Positions 1 through 9,244 are shown, counted from the first letter of the stretch. The stretch is 64,000 nucleotides of DNA from Bradyrhizobium sp. CCGUVB4N (GCF_024199945.1 NZ_JANADP010000001.1:7502001-7566000), one strand, 5' to 3'. The notes: a model not told the origin generated them from the letters alone. A program made the numbers and translations.

Positions 1-753
1 CACGATTCCGAACAACTCGTTCTGCGCGGAAATGCCGAGCCGCTCATAGGCGCGCTTGCGGTAGGTCAGGGTCGAATGCAGGCTGATGCCGAGCTCTTGC
101 GAGATCGCCTCGGAGCTGAGGCCGAGCAGGATGCGGCGGCAGACGTCCTGCTCGCGCGCCGTCAGCAGCGAGAGTGGCGCGCGGGTCGCGAACAGCGCGG
201 CGAGATCCTGGTCGGGCGTCGCAGTCGCGGCCTGCTGGAAATGCCGCGCGACGCTGGCGCCGATCGCCGGCGCGATCGCCTGCAGCCGCGCACGCTGGGC
301 ATCGGTGAAACGGCCCTGGGTCGTGATGCGGTAGAAATTGACATAGAAGCAGGTGTCATCGACCCAGATCGCGGTGGCGCATTTGTCGACAATGTTGGAG
401 TCGTTGAAGAAGATCTTGCGGTAGCGCGCGCCATACATGCGCGGCGCGAAAGACGGCAGCACGATCGGCGCACTGCCCTCGCCTTCGAACAACGCATCGC
501 GATTGGGATCGGATTCGTGGAACTGCCCGGCATAGGCCGCGCCGAGATCGCCGCCGGTCGGGATGTTGCCGACATCGAGCAGACAGCTCGCGGCGCCTGC
601 GCGTGTCAGTGCAAACACCATGCAATGGCCGACCCCGGCCTGTCGGCGCAGCGTGTCGATGAGGATGTTCGGGAAGTCAGCGCGGCCGATGGCGAGCACC
701 GCCGGCGTGACGTCGCCGGCCGCTGAAGTTGGGGGCGTCACGTGGATGCGCAT
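1..753 (-). CDS. LuxR-family transcriptional regulator (3' end cut by window edge)
   Basis: The frame is open from an ATG at 753 to the window edge, giving 251 codons with no stop, so the C-terminus is missing. The last ~60 residues read as a LuxR/GerE helix-turn-helix (LTAREQDVCRRILLGLSSEA followed by ISQELGISLHSTLTYRKRAY). The ~180-residue N-terminal part is a sensory or ligand-binding region that I cannot assign. The protein is probably a cytoplasmic DNA-binding regulator with an unknown inducer. It lies 14 bp downstream of the DUF2200 gene on the same strand, so it may be the last gene of a monooxygenase-DUF2200-regulator transcript. Confidence 0.8.
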   Translation of the reverse strand, partial: MRIHVTPPTSAAGDVTPAVLAIGRADFPNILIDTLRRQAGVGHCMVFALTRAGAASCLLDVGNIPTGGDLGAAYAGQFHESDPNRDALFEGEGSAPIVLPSFAPRMYGARYRKIFFNDSNIVDKCATAIWVDDTCFYVNFYRITTQGRFTDAQRARLQAIAPAIGASVARHFQQAATATPDQDLAALFATRAPLSLLTAREQDVCRRILLGLSSEAISQELGISLHSTLTYRKRAYERLGISAQNELFGIV

Positions 754-767
754 CGTCTTCTCCCTGA

Positions 768-1121
768 TCACTTTGTTCGCAGGATCTGGTCCATTTTCTT
801 GCCCCGGGCCAGTTCGTCGATCAACTTGTCCAGATAGCGGATCTCCCGCATCGTTGGTTCTTCGATCTCCTCCACCCGAACCCCACACACCACGCCTTTG
901 ATCAGGGCGCGCGAGGGATTGATCTCGGGGGCCTCTGCGAAGAAGGTTTCAAAGTCCGTCTTTCTTTCAAGTTGGACTTGCAGCTCCTTCTGACCATAGC
1001 CGGTCAACCAAGAGATGATCTGATCGACCTCGGCCTTCGAACGCCCCTTCTTCTCCGCCTTCGCGACGTAAAGCGGATACACGCTTGCGAAGCTCGTCGT
1101 GTAGATCCGGTGTTTTGCCAC
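768..1121 (-). CDS. DUF2200 family protein
   Basis: This 117-residue protein matches the DUF2200 family over its full length. Recognisable parts are the start MAKHRIYTTSFASVYPLYV, the central IISWLTGYGQ segment and the end MREIRYLDKLIDELARGKKM. The family is small, soluble and of unknown function. The start is GTG at 1121, preceded by a G-rich stretch that could act as ribosome binding site. It lies 10 bp after the monooxygenase gene and 14 bp before the LuxR gene on the same strand, so co-transcription is likely. No enzyme motif was seen. Confidence 0.85.
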   Translation of the reverse strand: MAKHRIYTTSFASVYPLYVAKAEKKGRSKAEVDQIISWLTGYGQKELQVQLERKTDFETFFAEAPEINPSRALIKGVVCGVRVEEIEEPTMREIRYLDKLIDELARGKKMDQILRTK

Positions 1122-1131
1122 AAGCGCCCCC

Positions 1132-2337
1132 CTACCCCGCCGCCGCCTTCGCCGGCGCCACGTTGATGGCGAGCTTGCCGTAGCGATCCGTGAAGGCCTC
1201 GGTGTCGATCTCTTCCAGCTTGATCTCGCCGCTCATCACGCTCCTCTTCCAGGCGGCCTGCGCCGGGTCGTTCTGAAATTCGGGCATCACCTCGCGGCCG
1301 AACAGTTCGAGGGATTCGCAGATGTGCTCGTGGCTGTTCTTGCCCGCTTGATTGAGCAGGATGACCTGGTCGATATGCGACGACTGAAAGCGCTTGAGCT
1401 TCTTGCGGATCGTCTCGGGCGAGCCGATCAGGCCGCCGCGCAGGGCCGCCTCCTGTGCTTCCGGATTGTCGCGCTTCCACTTGTTGTACTCGTCCCACAT
1501 GTTGATGGTGTAGGGCGCGGGACGCTGGCGGTTCTGCGAGGCGCCGTAGAAGCGCAGCGCGAACTGGAAGAAGGTGGCGCCGTCGGCGCGCGCACGGGCC
1601 TCTTCATCGGTCTTGGCGCACATGAAGAACGACACCAGCGCCATGTTCGGATTGATCTCGTAGTCGGCGAGCTTGGAGAGCCGCTTGGTCATGGCGTTGT
1701 AGTACGCGTGCACCCAGGCATGCGCGGCGTCGGCACTGACGAACTGGAAGCCGAGCGCGCCAAAGCCGTGGCGGCCGGCACGCTCGATGGTCGGCAGCTG
1801 CGAGCAGGCCATCCACAGCGGCGGATGCGGCTTCTGCACCGGCTTCGGCACGACATTGCGCAAGGGGATGTCGAAATACTTGCCGTGATGCTCGCTGCCC
1901 GCGTCCTTGAACATCGGGAAGATCGCAGCGACTGCCTCCTCGAAGACTTCCTTCTTGGTCTCCATGTCGCGGCCGAACGGCGTCAGCTCGGTGATCGAGG
2001 CGCTCTCGCCCATGCCGAATTCGCAGCGGCCGTTGGACAAGAGGTCGAGCACCGCAACGCGCTCGGCGACGCGCGCCGGATGATTGGTGGTGAGCTGGAG
2101 GATGCCGTGGCCGAGCCGGATGTTCTTGGTGCGCTGGCTCGCGGCGGCGAGGAACGATTCGGGCGACGGCGAGTGCGAATATTCTTCAAGGAAGTGGTGC
2201 TCGACGACCCAGGCGTGGTCGTAGCCGAGACGGTCGGCGAGTTCCATCTGCGAGAGCGCGTTCTGGTAAAGGGCGAGCTCGTCGCCGGCCACCCAGGGCC
2301 GCGGCAGTTGCAGCTCGTAGAAGATGCCGAACTTCAT
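1132..2337 (-). CDS. LLM-class flavin-dependent monooxygenase (luciferase-like)
   Basis: The 401-residue product has the bacterial luciferase-like fold signature. The N-terminus MKFGIFYELQLPRPW is followed by a YDHAWVVEHHFLEEYS segment typical of the subgroup, then GRCEFGMGES and a C-terminal GSPETIRKKLKRF segment (GsPe motif). Such proteins use FMNH2 from a separate reductase to oxygenate small organic substrates; the substrate here cannot be read from sequence. The ATG at 2337 starts exactly at the family's usual N-terminus. It appears to be the first gene of a unit with DUF2200 and a LuxR-type regulator. Confidence 0.9.
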   Translation of the reverse strand: MKFGIFYELQLPRPWVAGDELALYQNALSQMELADRLGYDHAWVVEHHFLEEYSHSPSPESFLAAASQRTKNIRLGHGILQLTTNHPARVAERVAVLDLLSNGRCEFGMGESASITELTPFGRDMETKKEVFEEAVAAIFPMFKDAGSEHHGKYFDIPLRNVVPKPVQKPHPPLWMACSQLPTIERAGRHGFGALGFQFVSADAAHAWVHAYYNAMTKRLSKLADYEINPNMALVSFFMCAKTDEEARARADGATFFQFALRFYGASQNRQRPAPYTINMWDEYNKWKRDNPEAQEAALRGGLIGSPETIRKKLKRFQSSHIDQVILLNQAGKNSHEHICESLELFGREVMPEFQNDPAQAAWKRSVMSGEIKLEEIDTEAFTDRYGKLAINVAPAKAAAG

Positions 2338-2412
2338 GACGCCGTCTCTCCCAAGTTTTCTTGCCCGCTTATTTTTTTGTTGCGGGCATCTTAATGCGTG
2401 AGGCGGCGCTGT

Positions 2413-3606
2413 CTACGCAGTCGCAATTCCGCCGCGCGGGACACAGTCGGTGTCCAGCCGGTTCAGCGCCTCGCGGCGGAATTCGGTCGGGGTGACGCCG
2501 GTCTCGGCCTTGAAGGCGCGATTGAAAGGTCCGATCGACTGGAAACCCGAATCCATCGCGATGGTCAGCACAGGCACCTCTCGTTGCGTCGCGTCCGATA
2601 ACGCCAGCCTGGCATCCTCGATGCGGTAGCGATTGAGGAACGCATTGAAGTTGCGATAGCCCAGCCCTTCGTTGATGGCCCGGCGCAGCCGATGCTCGGG
2701 GACATCGAGCCGCGCCGCCAGCGCGCCGATCGCAAGACCTTCCTGCCGGTAGGCTCGTTCCACGGTCATCAGATGATCGAGACGCCGCAGCAGGATCGGG
2801 TCGACAGCCACCCCGGGATCGATCACGACCCGGGGATCGATGACGACCCTGGGATCGACGACGACCTGGGGATCGACGGCGACCCGCTCCGCGGCGGCGC
2901 GGTCGGCGACCCGGGCCGGCCTTCCCGCCTCGCCGGATGCGATCGCGGCCGTGGCGTCGCTGACCGCCGCCACCGGCGGACTGAGCACGCCCAGGGCCGC
3001 GAGCGTTGCCATCACGAACATGCTGAGCGCGGTCGGCAGACTGCCGGACGCGCCAGGGACTCCCACGGGAATATCGGACAAGGCCGCGACGGCGACGAGT
3101 CCGATGGTCACGACATTGATGGCGAGCACCGCCAGCCGCAGCCGGCGCCTGCGCATCACCAGATCCACGCGCCATGTCTTGACCGTCTGGATCGCGGCGG
3201 CCAGCGCGAGCCCGAGGACGACCAACGACAGGACCTTGCCGCCGCCCCTGGCCAAAGCGGGCCATTGCGGCAAACTGAGCGACACTGCAAATCCGAGGGC
3301 CACGACGGCCAGCCACAGGCCGCCATGCCATCGCCTCAGAATGAAATCGTCATCGAACGCCGCACGCGCCCATAACCAGAAAAGGGCGGGGAGCGAGGAC
3401 ACGATCGGCATCGTCCACCACCAGGATGCCTTGGGAAAGGACGGCGCGGTCACGATCGCATAGAACATGCCTCCCGCGCACATGGCGATGCCAAGGAAGC
3501 TGTTCTGATTGGCGGCACGGCGCTGCAGCGCCACCAGGACGATCAACAGGAATACGCCGCTGGCCGCGCCGCGAAACCCGAGGTCGATGGCCGTCAGCCC
3601 GCTCAC
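2413..3606 (-). CDS. AraC-family regulator with N-terminal membrane domain and repeat linker
   Basis: The C-terminal ~100 residues form an AraC double helix-turn-helix, including LAARLDVPEHRLRRAINEGL and GFQSIGPFNRAFKAETGVTP. The N-terminal ~215 residues carry six or seven hydrophobic spans, so the regulator is probably membrane-anchored. Residues ~242-265 are four copies of a V-D-P-x-V-V hexapeptide encoded by 18-bp tandem repeats, forming a linker. I chose GTG at 3606 because GGAG lies 10 bases upstream; an ATG at 3720 would add 38 non-family residues. It is divergent from napE, but no sequence evidence shows that it controls nap. Confidence 0.8.
   Translation of the reverse strand: MSGLTAIDLGFRGAASGVFLLIVLVALQRRAANQNSFLGIAMCAGGMFYAIVTAPSFPKASWWWTMPIVSSLPALFWLWARAAFDDDFILRRWHGGLWLAVVALGFAVSLSLPQWPALARGGGKVLSLVVLGLALAAAIQTVKTWRVDLVMRRRRLRLAVLAINVVTIGLVAVAALSDIPVGVPGASGSLPTALSMFVMATLAALGVLSPPVAAVSDATAAIASGEAGRPARVADRAAAERVAVDPQVVVDPRVVIDPRVVIDPGVAVDPILLRRLDHLMTVERAYRQEGLAIGALAARLDVPEHRLRRAINEGLGYRNFNAFLNRYRIEDARLALSDATQREVPVLTIAMDSGFQSIGPFNRAFKAETGVTPTEFRREALNRLDTDCVPRGGIATA
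2812..2883. repeat. 18-bp tandem repeat, four copies, inside the AraC gene
   Basis: Four consecutive 18-bp units start at 2812, 2830, 2848 and 2866. Each resembles CCGGGGATCGACGACGAC and differs from the next at a few bases. A more diverged unit precedes them at about 2794-2811. The array is in frame and encodes repeated V-D-P-x-V-V between the membrane and DNA-binding domains, so copy-number changes would lengthen or shorten the linker without a frameshift. Confidence 0.9.
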
Positions 3607-3729
3607 ACTGATCGTTCTCCGCTCACGGGCCCAACTCTCGCATCGCCTTCGCGCTTGCACAATCCAAACTTGCGCTTGCGGCCTTGGCGTTTTCCGGTTT
3701 GGCGGCTGCGACGATCGCAACTTGATCGG

Positions 3730-3743
3730 TTGATCCAGATCAA
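3730..3743. promoter_or_regulatory. FixK/FNR-type box upstream of napE
   Basis: The 14-mer TTGATCCAGATCAA is a perfect TTGAT-N4-ATCAA palindrome, the consensus for FNR/FixK proteins. It is centred about 97 bp before the napE start. In Bradyrhizobium the napEDABC operon is known to depend on FixK2 under low oxygen. A class II promoter would place transcription start near 3778. Confidence 0.9.
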
Positions 3744-3833
3744 CGCGTCAGCCGCCCTGTTGCATCTAAAGTGCACCAAGGCAACGGCCCGGATGCCGTC
3801 CCGATTCCCCAGACCATTTCAGAGAGACCGAAT

Positions 3834-4019
3834 ATGTCGGCCCCTGACGACAAGATGTCGCGCGTGCGCCGTAAGCGCATGGAGATCTTTGCGTTCCTGT
3901 TCCTGACCGCGGTCGTGATGCCCGTCCTCGCGGTCGGAACGGTCGGCTCTTACGGGCTTGGCGTCTGGATCTACCAGATGTTCGCCGGCCCTCCGGGCCC
4001 ACCCTCCTCCCCGCATTGA
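3834..4019 (+). CDS. napE: Periplasmic nitrate reductase small membrane subunit NapE
   Basis: This 61-residue protein has a charged N-terminus (MSAPDDKMSRVRRKRMEIFA) followed by one long hydrophobic segment and a short Pro-rich tail, which is the NapE architecture. Its exact role is unknown; it is an inner-membrane accessory of the Nap system. The ATG at 3834 follows GAGAGACCGAAT, a plausible ribosome binding site. It is the first gene after the FixK box and is 25 bp from napD, consistent with one napEDABC transcript. Confidence 0.9.
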   Translation: MSAPDDKMSRVRRKRMEIFAFLFLTAVVMPVLAVGTVGSYGLGVWIYQMFAGPPGPPSSPH

Positions 4020-4044
4020 TCCCGACAAGCGAAAGACAGGCATC

Positions 4045-4359
4045 ATGGCCCACACCACACTCAACCGCCGTGCATTGATCACCGGCCGGGTGCTCAGCTC
4101 CGACCGCATCGTCGCGCCGCCCGGCTGCGAGATCGCCAGCATCATCGTGCAGGCGCGCCCCGAGCGCCTCGCCGCGCTGGAGGCCGAGATCGCCGCGATT
4201 CCGGGCTGCGAAATCCATGGCCGCGACGCGCGCGGAAAACTCGTCGTCGTGACCGAAGCGCCGGACGCCGGCAGCCTCGGCACCATCCTCAACACCATCC
4301 AGTCGCTGGGAGACGTCTATTCCGCAGCGCTGGTCTTTCACGCCATCGAAACGACCTGA
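4045..4359 (+). CDS. napD: NapD chaperone for NapA maturation
   Basis: The 104-residue product has the NapD ferredoxin-like fold pattern: ITGRVLSSDRIVAPPGCEIA, AIPGCEIHGRDARGKLVVV and LNTIQSLGDVYSAALVFH. NapD binds the Tat signal peptide of NapA in the cytoplasm and holds it until the molybdenum cofactor is inserted. The ATG at 4045 gives the family's N-terminus and removes an unrelated upstream extension that overlaps napE. It lies 25 bp after napE and 17 bp before napA, its client. Confidence 0.93.
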   Translation: MAHTTLNRRALITGRVLSSDRIVAPPGCEIASIIVQARPERLAALEAEIAAIPGCEIHGRDARGKLVVVTEAPDAGSLGTILNTIQSLGDVYSAALVFHAIETT

Positions 4360-4376
4360 CGGCAGGGAGAGCCATC

Positions 4377-6890
4377 ATGACATCGCCAAAGCTCGACCGC
4401 CGCCAGATGCTGAAGCTCGAGGCCGCCGCCATCGCGGCCGCCGCAGCCGGCATGCCGGCACCTGCGCTTGCCGCCAATCTCGTCGCCGAGCGCGACGCAT
4501 CCGAACTGAAATGGGACAAGGCCGCCTGCCGCTTCTGCGGCACCGGCTGCTCGGTGATGGTCGCGACCAAGGACAACCGGGTCGTCGCCACCCATGGCGA
4601 CATCAAGGCCGAGGTCAATCGCGGCCTGAACTGCGTCAAGGGCTACTTCCTCTCCAAGATCATGTACGGGCATGACCGCCTCACTCAGCCGATGTTGCGC
4701 AAGACGGGCGGCAAATACGACAAGAACGGCGACTTCACGCCGGTGTCGTGGACCGAAGCCTTCGACATCATGGAATTGAAGTGGAAGGAGGCCTTCAAGA
4801 AGCGCGGCCCGAACGGCGTCGCCATGTTCGGCTCCGGCCAGTGGACGATCTGGGAAGGCTATGCGGCGTCAAAGCTGTTCAAGGCCGGCTTCCGCACCAA
4901 CAATATCGATCCAAATGCACGCCACTGCATGGCCTCGGCCGTTGCCGGCATGATGCGCACCTTCGGCATCGACGAGCCGGCCGGCTGCTATGACGACATC
5001 GAGGCCACCGATGCCTTCGTGCTGTGGGGCTCCAACATGGCGGAGATGCACCCCATCCTGTGGACGCGCCTGGCCGACCGCCGGCTCTCCGCGCCGCATG
5101 TCCGCGTCGCCGTGCTCTCGACCTTCGAGCACCGCTCGTTCGACCTCGCCGACATCGGCATGGTGTTCAAGCCGCAGACCGATCTCTACATCCTCAACGC
5201 CATCGCCAACCACATCATCACAACCGGACGCGTCAACAAGGATTTTGTTGCCGCGCATACCATCTTCCGGCGCGGCCAGACCGATATCGGTTATGGATTA
5301 CGACCCGAGCATCCGCTGCAGAAGAAGGCGACGGGCGCGGCCAAGGCGAACGACTCCACCGACATGAGCTATGACGAATACGTCAAGTTCGTCTCGGACT
5401 ACACGCTGGAGAAGGCGGCGCAGATGTCCGGCGTGCCGCTCAATCGGCTGGAGGCACTGGCAGAGCTCTATGCCGATCCGAAGACGAAAGTGGTGTCGTT
5501 CTGGACCATGGGCTTCAACCAGCACACCCGCGGCGTCTGGTGCAACAATCTCGTCTACAACATCCATCTCCTGACCGGAAAGATCTCCGCGCCCGGCAAC
5601 AGCCCGTTCTCGCTGACCGGCCAGCCCTCGGCGTGCGGCACCGCGCGCGAGGTCGGCACCTTCTCGCACCGCCTGCCCGCCGACATGGTCGTGACCAACA
5701 AGGAGCATCGCGACAAGGCGGAGCATCTCTGGCTGCTGCCCGAGGGCACCATTTCCGACAAGAACGGCGCCCACGCCGTGCTGCAAAGCCGGATGCTGAA
5801 GGACGGCCTGATCAACGCCTATTGGGTGCAGGTCAACAACAATTTGCAGGCCGGCCCGAACGCCAACGAGGAAACCTATCCGGGCTTCCGCAATCCCGAC
5901 AATTTCATCGTGGTCTCGGACGCCTATCCGTCTGTGACGGCGCTGGCCGCCGACCTGATCCTGCCGACCGCGATGTGGGTGGAGAAGGAAGGCGCCTACG
6001 GCAATGCCGAGCGGCGCACGCAGTTCTGGCACCAGCTCGTGCAGGCGCCGGGCGAAGCCAAGTCCGATCTGTGGCAGCTCATGGAATTTTCAAAACGATT
6101 CAAGATCGAGGACGTCTGGCCGGAGGAGCTGATCGCAAAGAAACCGGAGGTTCGCGGCAAGACGCTGTTCGACGTGCTCTACAAGAACGGCCAGGTCGAC
6201 AAGTTTCCTGTTACGGAGATCGAGGAAGGCTACGCCAACGAGGAATCCAAGGCGTTCGGCTTCTACGTGCAGAAGGGGCTCTTTGAAGAGTACGCCTCGT
6301 TCGGCCGCGGCCATGGCCACGACCTCGCGCCGTTCGAAAGCTATCACAAGGAGCGCGGCCTGCGCTGGCCGGTGGTGAACGGCCAGGAAACGCGCTGGCG
6401 TTTCCGCGAAGGCAGCGATCCCTACGTCAAGCAGGGCACCGACGTGCAGTTCTACGGCTACCCCGACGGCAGGGCCCGCATCTTCGCGCTGCCCTATGAG
6501 CCGCCGGCGGAATCGCCCGACAATGAATACCCGTTCTGGCTCTCGACCGGCCGCGTGCTGGAGCACTGGCATTCCGGCACCATGACGCGCCGCGTGCCCG
6601 AGCTCTACAAGGCATTCCCCGAAGCCGTCTGCTTCATGCATCCGGACGACGCCGCGGAGGCAAAGCTTCGCCGCGGCGACGAGGTGAAGGTGGTCTCGCG
6701 GCGCGGCTTCATCCGCGCCCGCGTCGAGACGCGCGGCCGTGACCGGCCACCGAAGGGCCTCGTGTTCGTGCCGTGGTTCGACGAGTCCAAGCTGATCAAC
6801 AAGGTGACGCTCGACGCCACCGATCCGATCTCGTTGCAGACCGACTACAAGAAATGCGCCGTGCGCATCGAGCGGGTGAACGTGTCATGA
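4377..6890 (+). CDS. napA: Periplasmic nitrate reductase catalytic subunit NapA
   Basis: The 837-residue molybdoenzyme reduces nitrate to nitrite in the periplasm. A twin-arginine signal (R8-R9, DRRQMLKLEA, then an Ala-rich stretch ending near ALAA) directs export after folding. Cys51, Cys54, Cys58 and Cys86 bind the [4Fe-4S] cluster. Cys184 in NARHCMASAV is the expected molybdenum ligand. Full family length is present, including the C-terminal molybdopterin-binding domain (FWLSTGRVLEHWHSGTMTRR). The stop overlaps the napB start, indicating translational coupling. Confidence 0.97.
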   Translation: MTSPKLDRRQMLKLEAAAIAAAAAGMPAPALAANLVAERDASELKWDKAACRFCGTGCSVMVATKDNRVVATHGDIKAEVNRGLNCVKGYFLSKIMYGHDRLTQPMLRKTGGKYDKNGDFTPVSWTEAFDIMELKWKEAFKKRGPNGVAMFGSGQWTIWEGYAASKLFKAGFRTNNIDPNARHCMASAVAGMMRTFGIDEPAGCYDDIEATDAFVLWGSNMAEMHPILWTRLADRRLSAPHVRVAVLSTFEHRSFDLADIGMVFKPQTDLYILNAIANHIITTGRVNKDFVAAHTIFRRGQTDIGYGLRPEHPLQKKATGAAKANDSTDMSYDEYVKFVSDYTLEKAAQMSGVPLNRLEALAELYADPKTKVVSFWTMGFNQHTRGVWCNNLVYNIHLLTGKISAPGNSPFSLTGQPSACGTAREVGTFSHRLPADMVVTNKEHRDKAEHLWLLPEGTISDKNGAHAVLQSRMLKDGLINAYWVQVNNNLQAGPNANEETYPGFRNPDNFIVVSDAYPSVTALAADLILPTAMWVEKEGAYGNAERRTQFWHQLVQAPGEAKSDLWQLMEFSKRFKIEDVWPEELIAKKPEVRGKTLFDVLYKNGQVDKFPVTEIEEGYANEESKAFGFYVQKGLFEEYASFGRGHGHDLAPFESYHKERGLRWPVVNGQETRWRFREGSDPYVKQGTDVQFYGYPDGRARIFALPYEPPAESPDNEYPFWLSTGRVLEHWHSGTMTRRVPELYKAFPEAVCFMHPDDAAEAKLRRGDEVKVVSRRGFIRARVETRGRDRPPKGLVFVPWFDESKLINKVTLDATDPISLQTDYKKCAVRIERVNVS

Positions 6891-7357
6891 TGAAACGCTT
6901 CGGCATAGCCCTGCTCGCCTGCGCGATCGCCGCCGGCGCAAGCTCGCTGACCGCGCAGACGGTGAATTCGGGCCTGCGCGGCCCGACGCCCCTCAACGAC
7001 GAAGGCCCGGCGCCGCCGATGCTGCCGAACCGCAATACGTCGGAGCGGGAGTCGCGCAACTATCCGGAGCAACCGCCGGTGATCCCGCACACGATCGACG
7101 GCTACCAGATCGACCTCAACGGCAACAAATGCCTGTCCTGCCACGCGCGGGCGCGCACCGCGGAATCGCAGGCGCCGATGGTCTCGATCACCCATTTCAT
7201 GGACCGCGACGGCCAGTTCCTGGCCTCGATCTCGCCGCGGCGGTTCTTCTGCACCGAATGCCACGTGCCGCAGAACACCGCGGTGCCGCCGGTGAGCAAC
7301 GATTTCACGGATATCGATACCTTGCTGTCACGCGCAAGTCCGGGTGGCCGGCGATGA
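6887..7357 (+). CDS. napB: NapB dihaem cytochrome c subunit
   Basis: The 156-residue product has a cleavable signal peptide (MMKRFGIALLACAIAAGASS) and two CXXCH haem c sites, CLSCH at 82-86 and CTECH at 122-126. NapB receives electrons from NapC and passes them to NapA in the periplasm. The first ATG at 6887 overlaps the napA stop; a second ATG follows immediately at 6890. Its stop codon overlaps the napC start, so napA, napB and napC are coupled. Confidence 0.95.
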   Translation: MMKRFGIALLACAIAAGASSLTAQTVNSGLRGPTPLNDEGPAPPMLPNRNTSERESRNYPEQPPVIPHTIDGYQIDLNGNKCLSCHARARTAESQAPMVSITHFMDRDGQFLASISPRRFFCTECHVPQNTAVPPVSNDFTDIDTLLSRASPGGRR

Positions 7358-7995
7358 CGACGACTGCTGACGAGCCAAAAGCCAAGCGCGGCTTCATCCT
7401 GCGTTGCTGGGATTTCGCGCTCGAGCTGTGGGGCGTGCTGTCGCGGCCGAGCACCGTGTTCGCGCTCGGCACGCTGGTGCTCGCAGGCTTCGCCGCCGGC
7501 GTGATCTTCTGGGGCGGCTTCAACACCGCGCTGGAACTGACCAACACCGAGAAGTTCTGCACCGGCTGTCACGAGATGAAGGACAACGTGTTCGCCGAAC
7601 TGAAGTCGACCATCCACTTCACCAACCGCTCCGGCGTGCGCGCGACCTGCCCGGATTGCCACGTGCCGCACAACTGGACCGACAAGATCGCGCGCAAGAT
7701 GCAGGCCTCCAAGGAAGTCTGGGGCAAGATTTTTGGCACGATCGACACAAGGGAGAAATTCCTGGATCACCGGCTCGAGCTCGCCGCGCATGAATGGGCG
7801 CGGTTCAAGGCCAATGATTCCCTGGAATGCCGCAACTGCCACAGCGCCGATTCCATGGACATCACAAAGCAGTCGCCGCGGGCCTCGGTGGCGCATCAGC
7901 GCTTCCTGTTCACCGGCGAAAAGACCTGCATCGACTGCCACAAGGGCATCGCCCACCATCTGCCCGACATGCGTGGCGTGCCGGGCTGGCAATAG
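7354..7995 (+). CDS. napC: NapC tetrahaem cytochrome c, quinol dehydrogenase
   Basis: This 213-residue NapC/NirT-family protein has one N-terminal membrane anchor (~33-53) and four CXXCH sites: CTGCH 69-73, CPDCH 99-103, CRNCH 159-163 and CIDCH 192-196. It oxidises membrane quinol and feeds NapB. ATG at 7354 overlaps the napB stop in an ATGA arrangement. It is the last nap gene; no napF, napG or napH follows, which matches the Bradyrhizobium napEDABC layout. Confidence 0.96.
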   Translation: MTTTADEPKAKRGFILRCWDFALELWGVLSRPSTVFALGTLVLAGFAAGVIFWGGFNTALELTNTEKFCTGCHEMKDNVFAELKSTIHFTNRSGVRATCPDCHVPHNWTDKIARKMQASKEVWGKIFGTIDTREKFLDHRLELAAHEWARFKANDSLECRNCHSADSMDITKQSPRASVAHQRFLFTGEKTCIDCHKGIAHHLPDMRGVPGWQ

Positions 7996-8095
7996 GGCCG
8001 CGGGCGACCGGATTCACCCTGCTTGAACCCTTGGGGCGAATGGTTAGTTTTGGGGGGTGGCGAATCGCCTCGTTTCGCCCCTCCTCAAGACAGAT

Positions 8096-9211
8096 ATGAC
8101 CAATTTCTCTCCGCATCAGGATGCCGCCCTCAAGGCCGTCGGCGATTGGCTGAAGGCCAAACCCGGCCGCAACGGCACGCCGCCGATTTTCCGCCTGTTC
8201 GGCTTCGCCGGCACCGGCAAGACCACGCTGGCGCGGCACATCGCCGAGGGCGTCGACGGCGAGGTGAAGTTCGCCGCCTTCACCGGCAAGGCCGCGCTGG
8301 TGATGCGCAACAAGGGTTGCGACGAGGCCTCCACCATCCACTCGCTGATCTACCGCGCCCGCGAATCCGGCGAGGAGCAGCCGAGTTTCGAGCTGTGGGA
8401 CGATGCGCCGGCCTCCAAGGCCAAGCTGATCGTGATCGACGAATGCTCGATGGTCGACGCCGAACTGGGTCGCGACCTGATGTCGTTCGACTGCCCGCTG
8501 CTGGTGCTCGGCGATCCCGCGCAGCTGCCGCCGATCCAGGGCGGCGGCTTCTTCACCAACACCGAGCCGGACGCGATGCTCACCGAGGTGCACCGCCAGG
8601 CCCAGGACGATCCGATCGTGCGGATGTCGATGGACGTCCGCGAGGGCCGCGAGCTCGACATCGGCCGCTACGGCGAGAGCGAGGTGGTGTCGCGCAAGGA
8701 GCTCGATCCCGATCGCGTCATGGGTGCCGACCAGGTGCTGGTCGGCCGCAACAACACGCGCCGCGCCTACAACATGCGGGTGCGTCAGCGCCAGAACATC
8801 GAGGACACCTTCCCGGTCGCCGGCGACAAGCTGGTCTGCCTGCGCAACAACCGCAAGAAGGGCCTGTTCAACGGCGGCCTGTGGCGCGTGAAATCACGCA
8901 ACACCTCGCGCTCGAAATCGCGCATCCTCAGCATGCGGCTCTCGCCCGACGAGGACTTTGGGCACAAGGTCACGAAAGTCTCCGTGCGCGCCGACTGCTT
9001 CGAGGGCGGCATCGAGCAGATCGCCTGGGAGCAGCGTAAGCCCTATGACGAGTTCGACTACGGCTACGTGCTGACCGTGCACAAGTCGCAGGGCTCGCAA
9101 TGGGACGACGTCGTGCTGTTCGACGAGAGCTTTGCGTTTCAGGACAGCCGGGCAAGATGGCTGTACACGGGCATCACGCGCGCGGCGAAGCGGCTGAGCA
9201 TCGTGGTTTGA
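8096..9211 (+). CDS. RecD-like ATP-dependent DNA helicase
   Basis: The 371-residue superfamily 1 helicase has Walker A (FGFAGTGKTTLA, about 34-45), Walker B (LIVIDECSMV), motif III (LGDPAQLPPIQGGG) and a C-terminal UvrD_C_2-type segment (VLTVHKSQGSQWDDV and LYTGITRAAKRLSIVV). It resembles the core of RecD2 without the long N-terminal region, so it probably acts alone in DNA repair or processing. I chose ATG at 8096; a GTG at 8057 would add 13 residues not typical of the family. It starts 100 bp after napC and is probably unrelated to it. Confidence 0.85.
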   Translation: MTNFSPHQDAALKAVGDWLKAKPGRNGTPPIFRLFGFAGTGKTTLARHIAEGVDGEVKFAAFTGKAALVMRNKGCDEASTIHSLIYRARESGEEQPSFELWDDAPASKAKLIVIDECSMVDAELGRDLMSFDCPLLVLGDPAQLPPIQGGGFFTNTEPDAMLTEVHRQAQDDPIVRMSMDVREGRELDIGRYGESEVVSRKELDPDRVMGADQVLVGRNNTRRAYNMRVRQRQNIEDTFPVAGDKLVCLRNNRKKGLFNGGLWRVKSRNTSRSKSRILSMRLSPDEDFGHKVTKVSVRADCFEGGIEQIAWEQRKPYDEFDYGYVLTVHKSQGSQWDDVVLFDESFAFQDSRARWLYTGITRAAKRLSIVV

Positions 9212-9244
9212 CGTCAAACCCCGCTCGTCGCCCCCGACCAAGCA

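Noticed and set aside
2812..2883. Tandem repeats considered as a CRISPR array
   Set aside because: Units are contiguous 18-mers with no spacers, in frame inside a regulator gene, and no cas genes are present.
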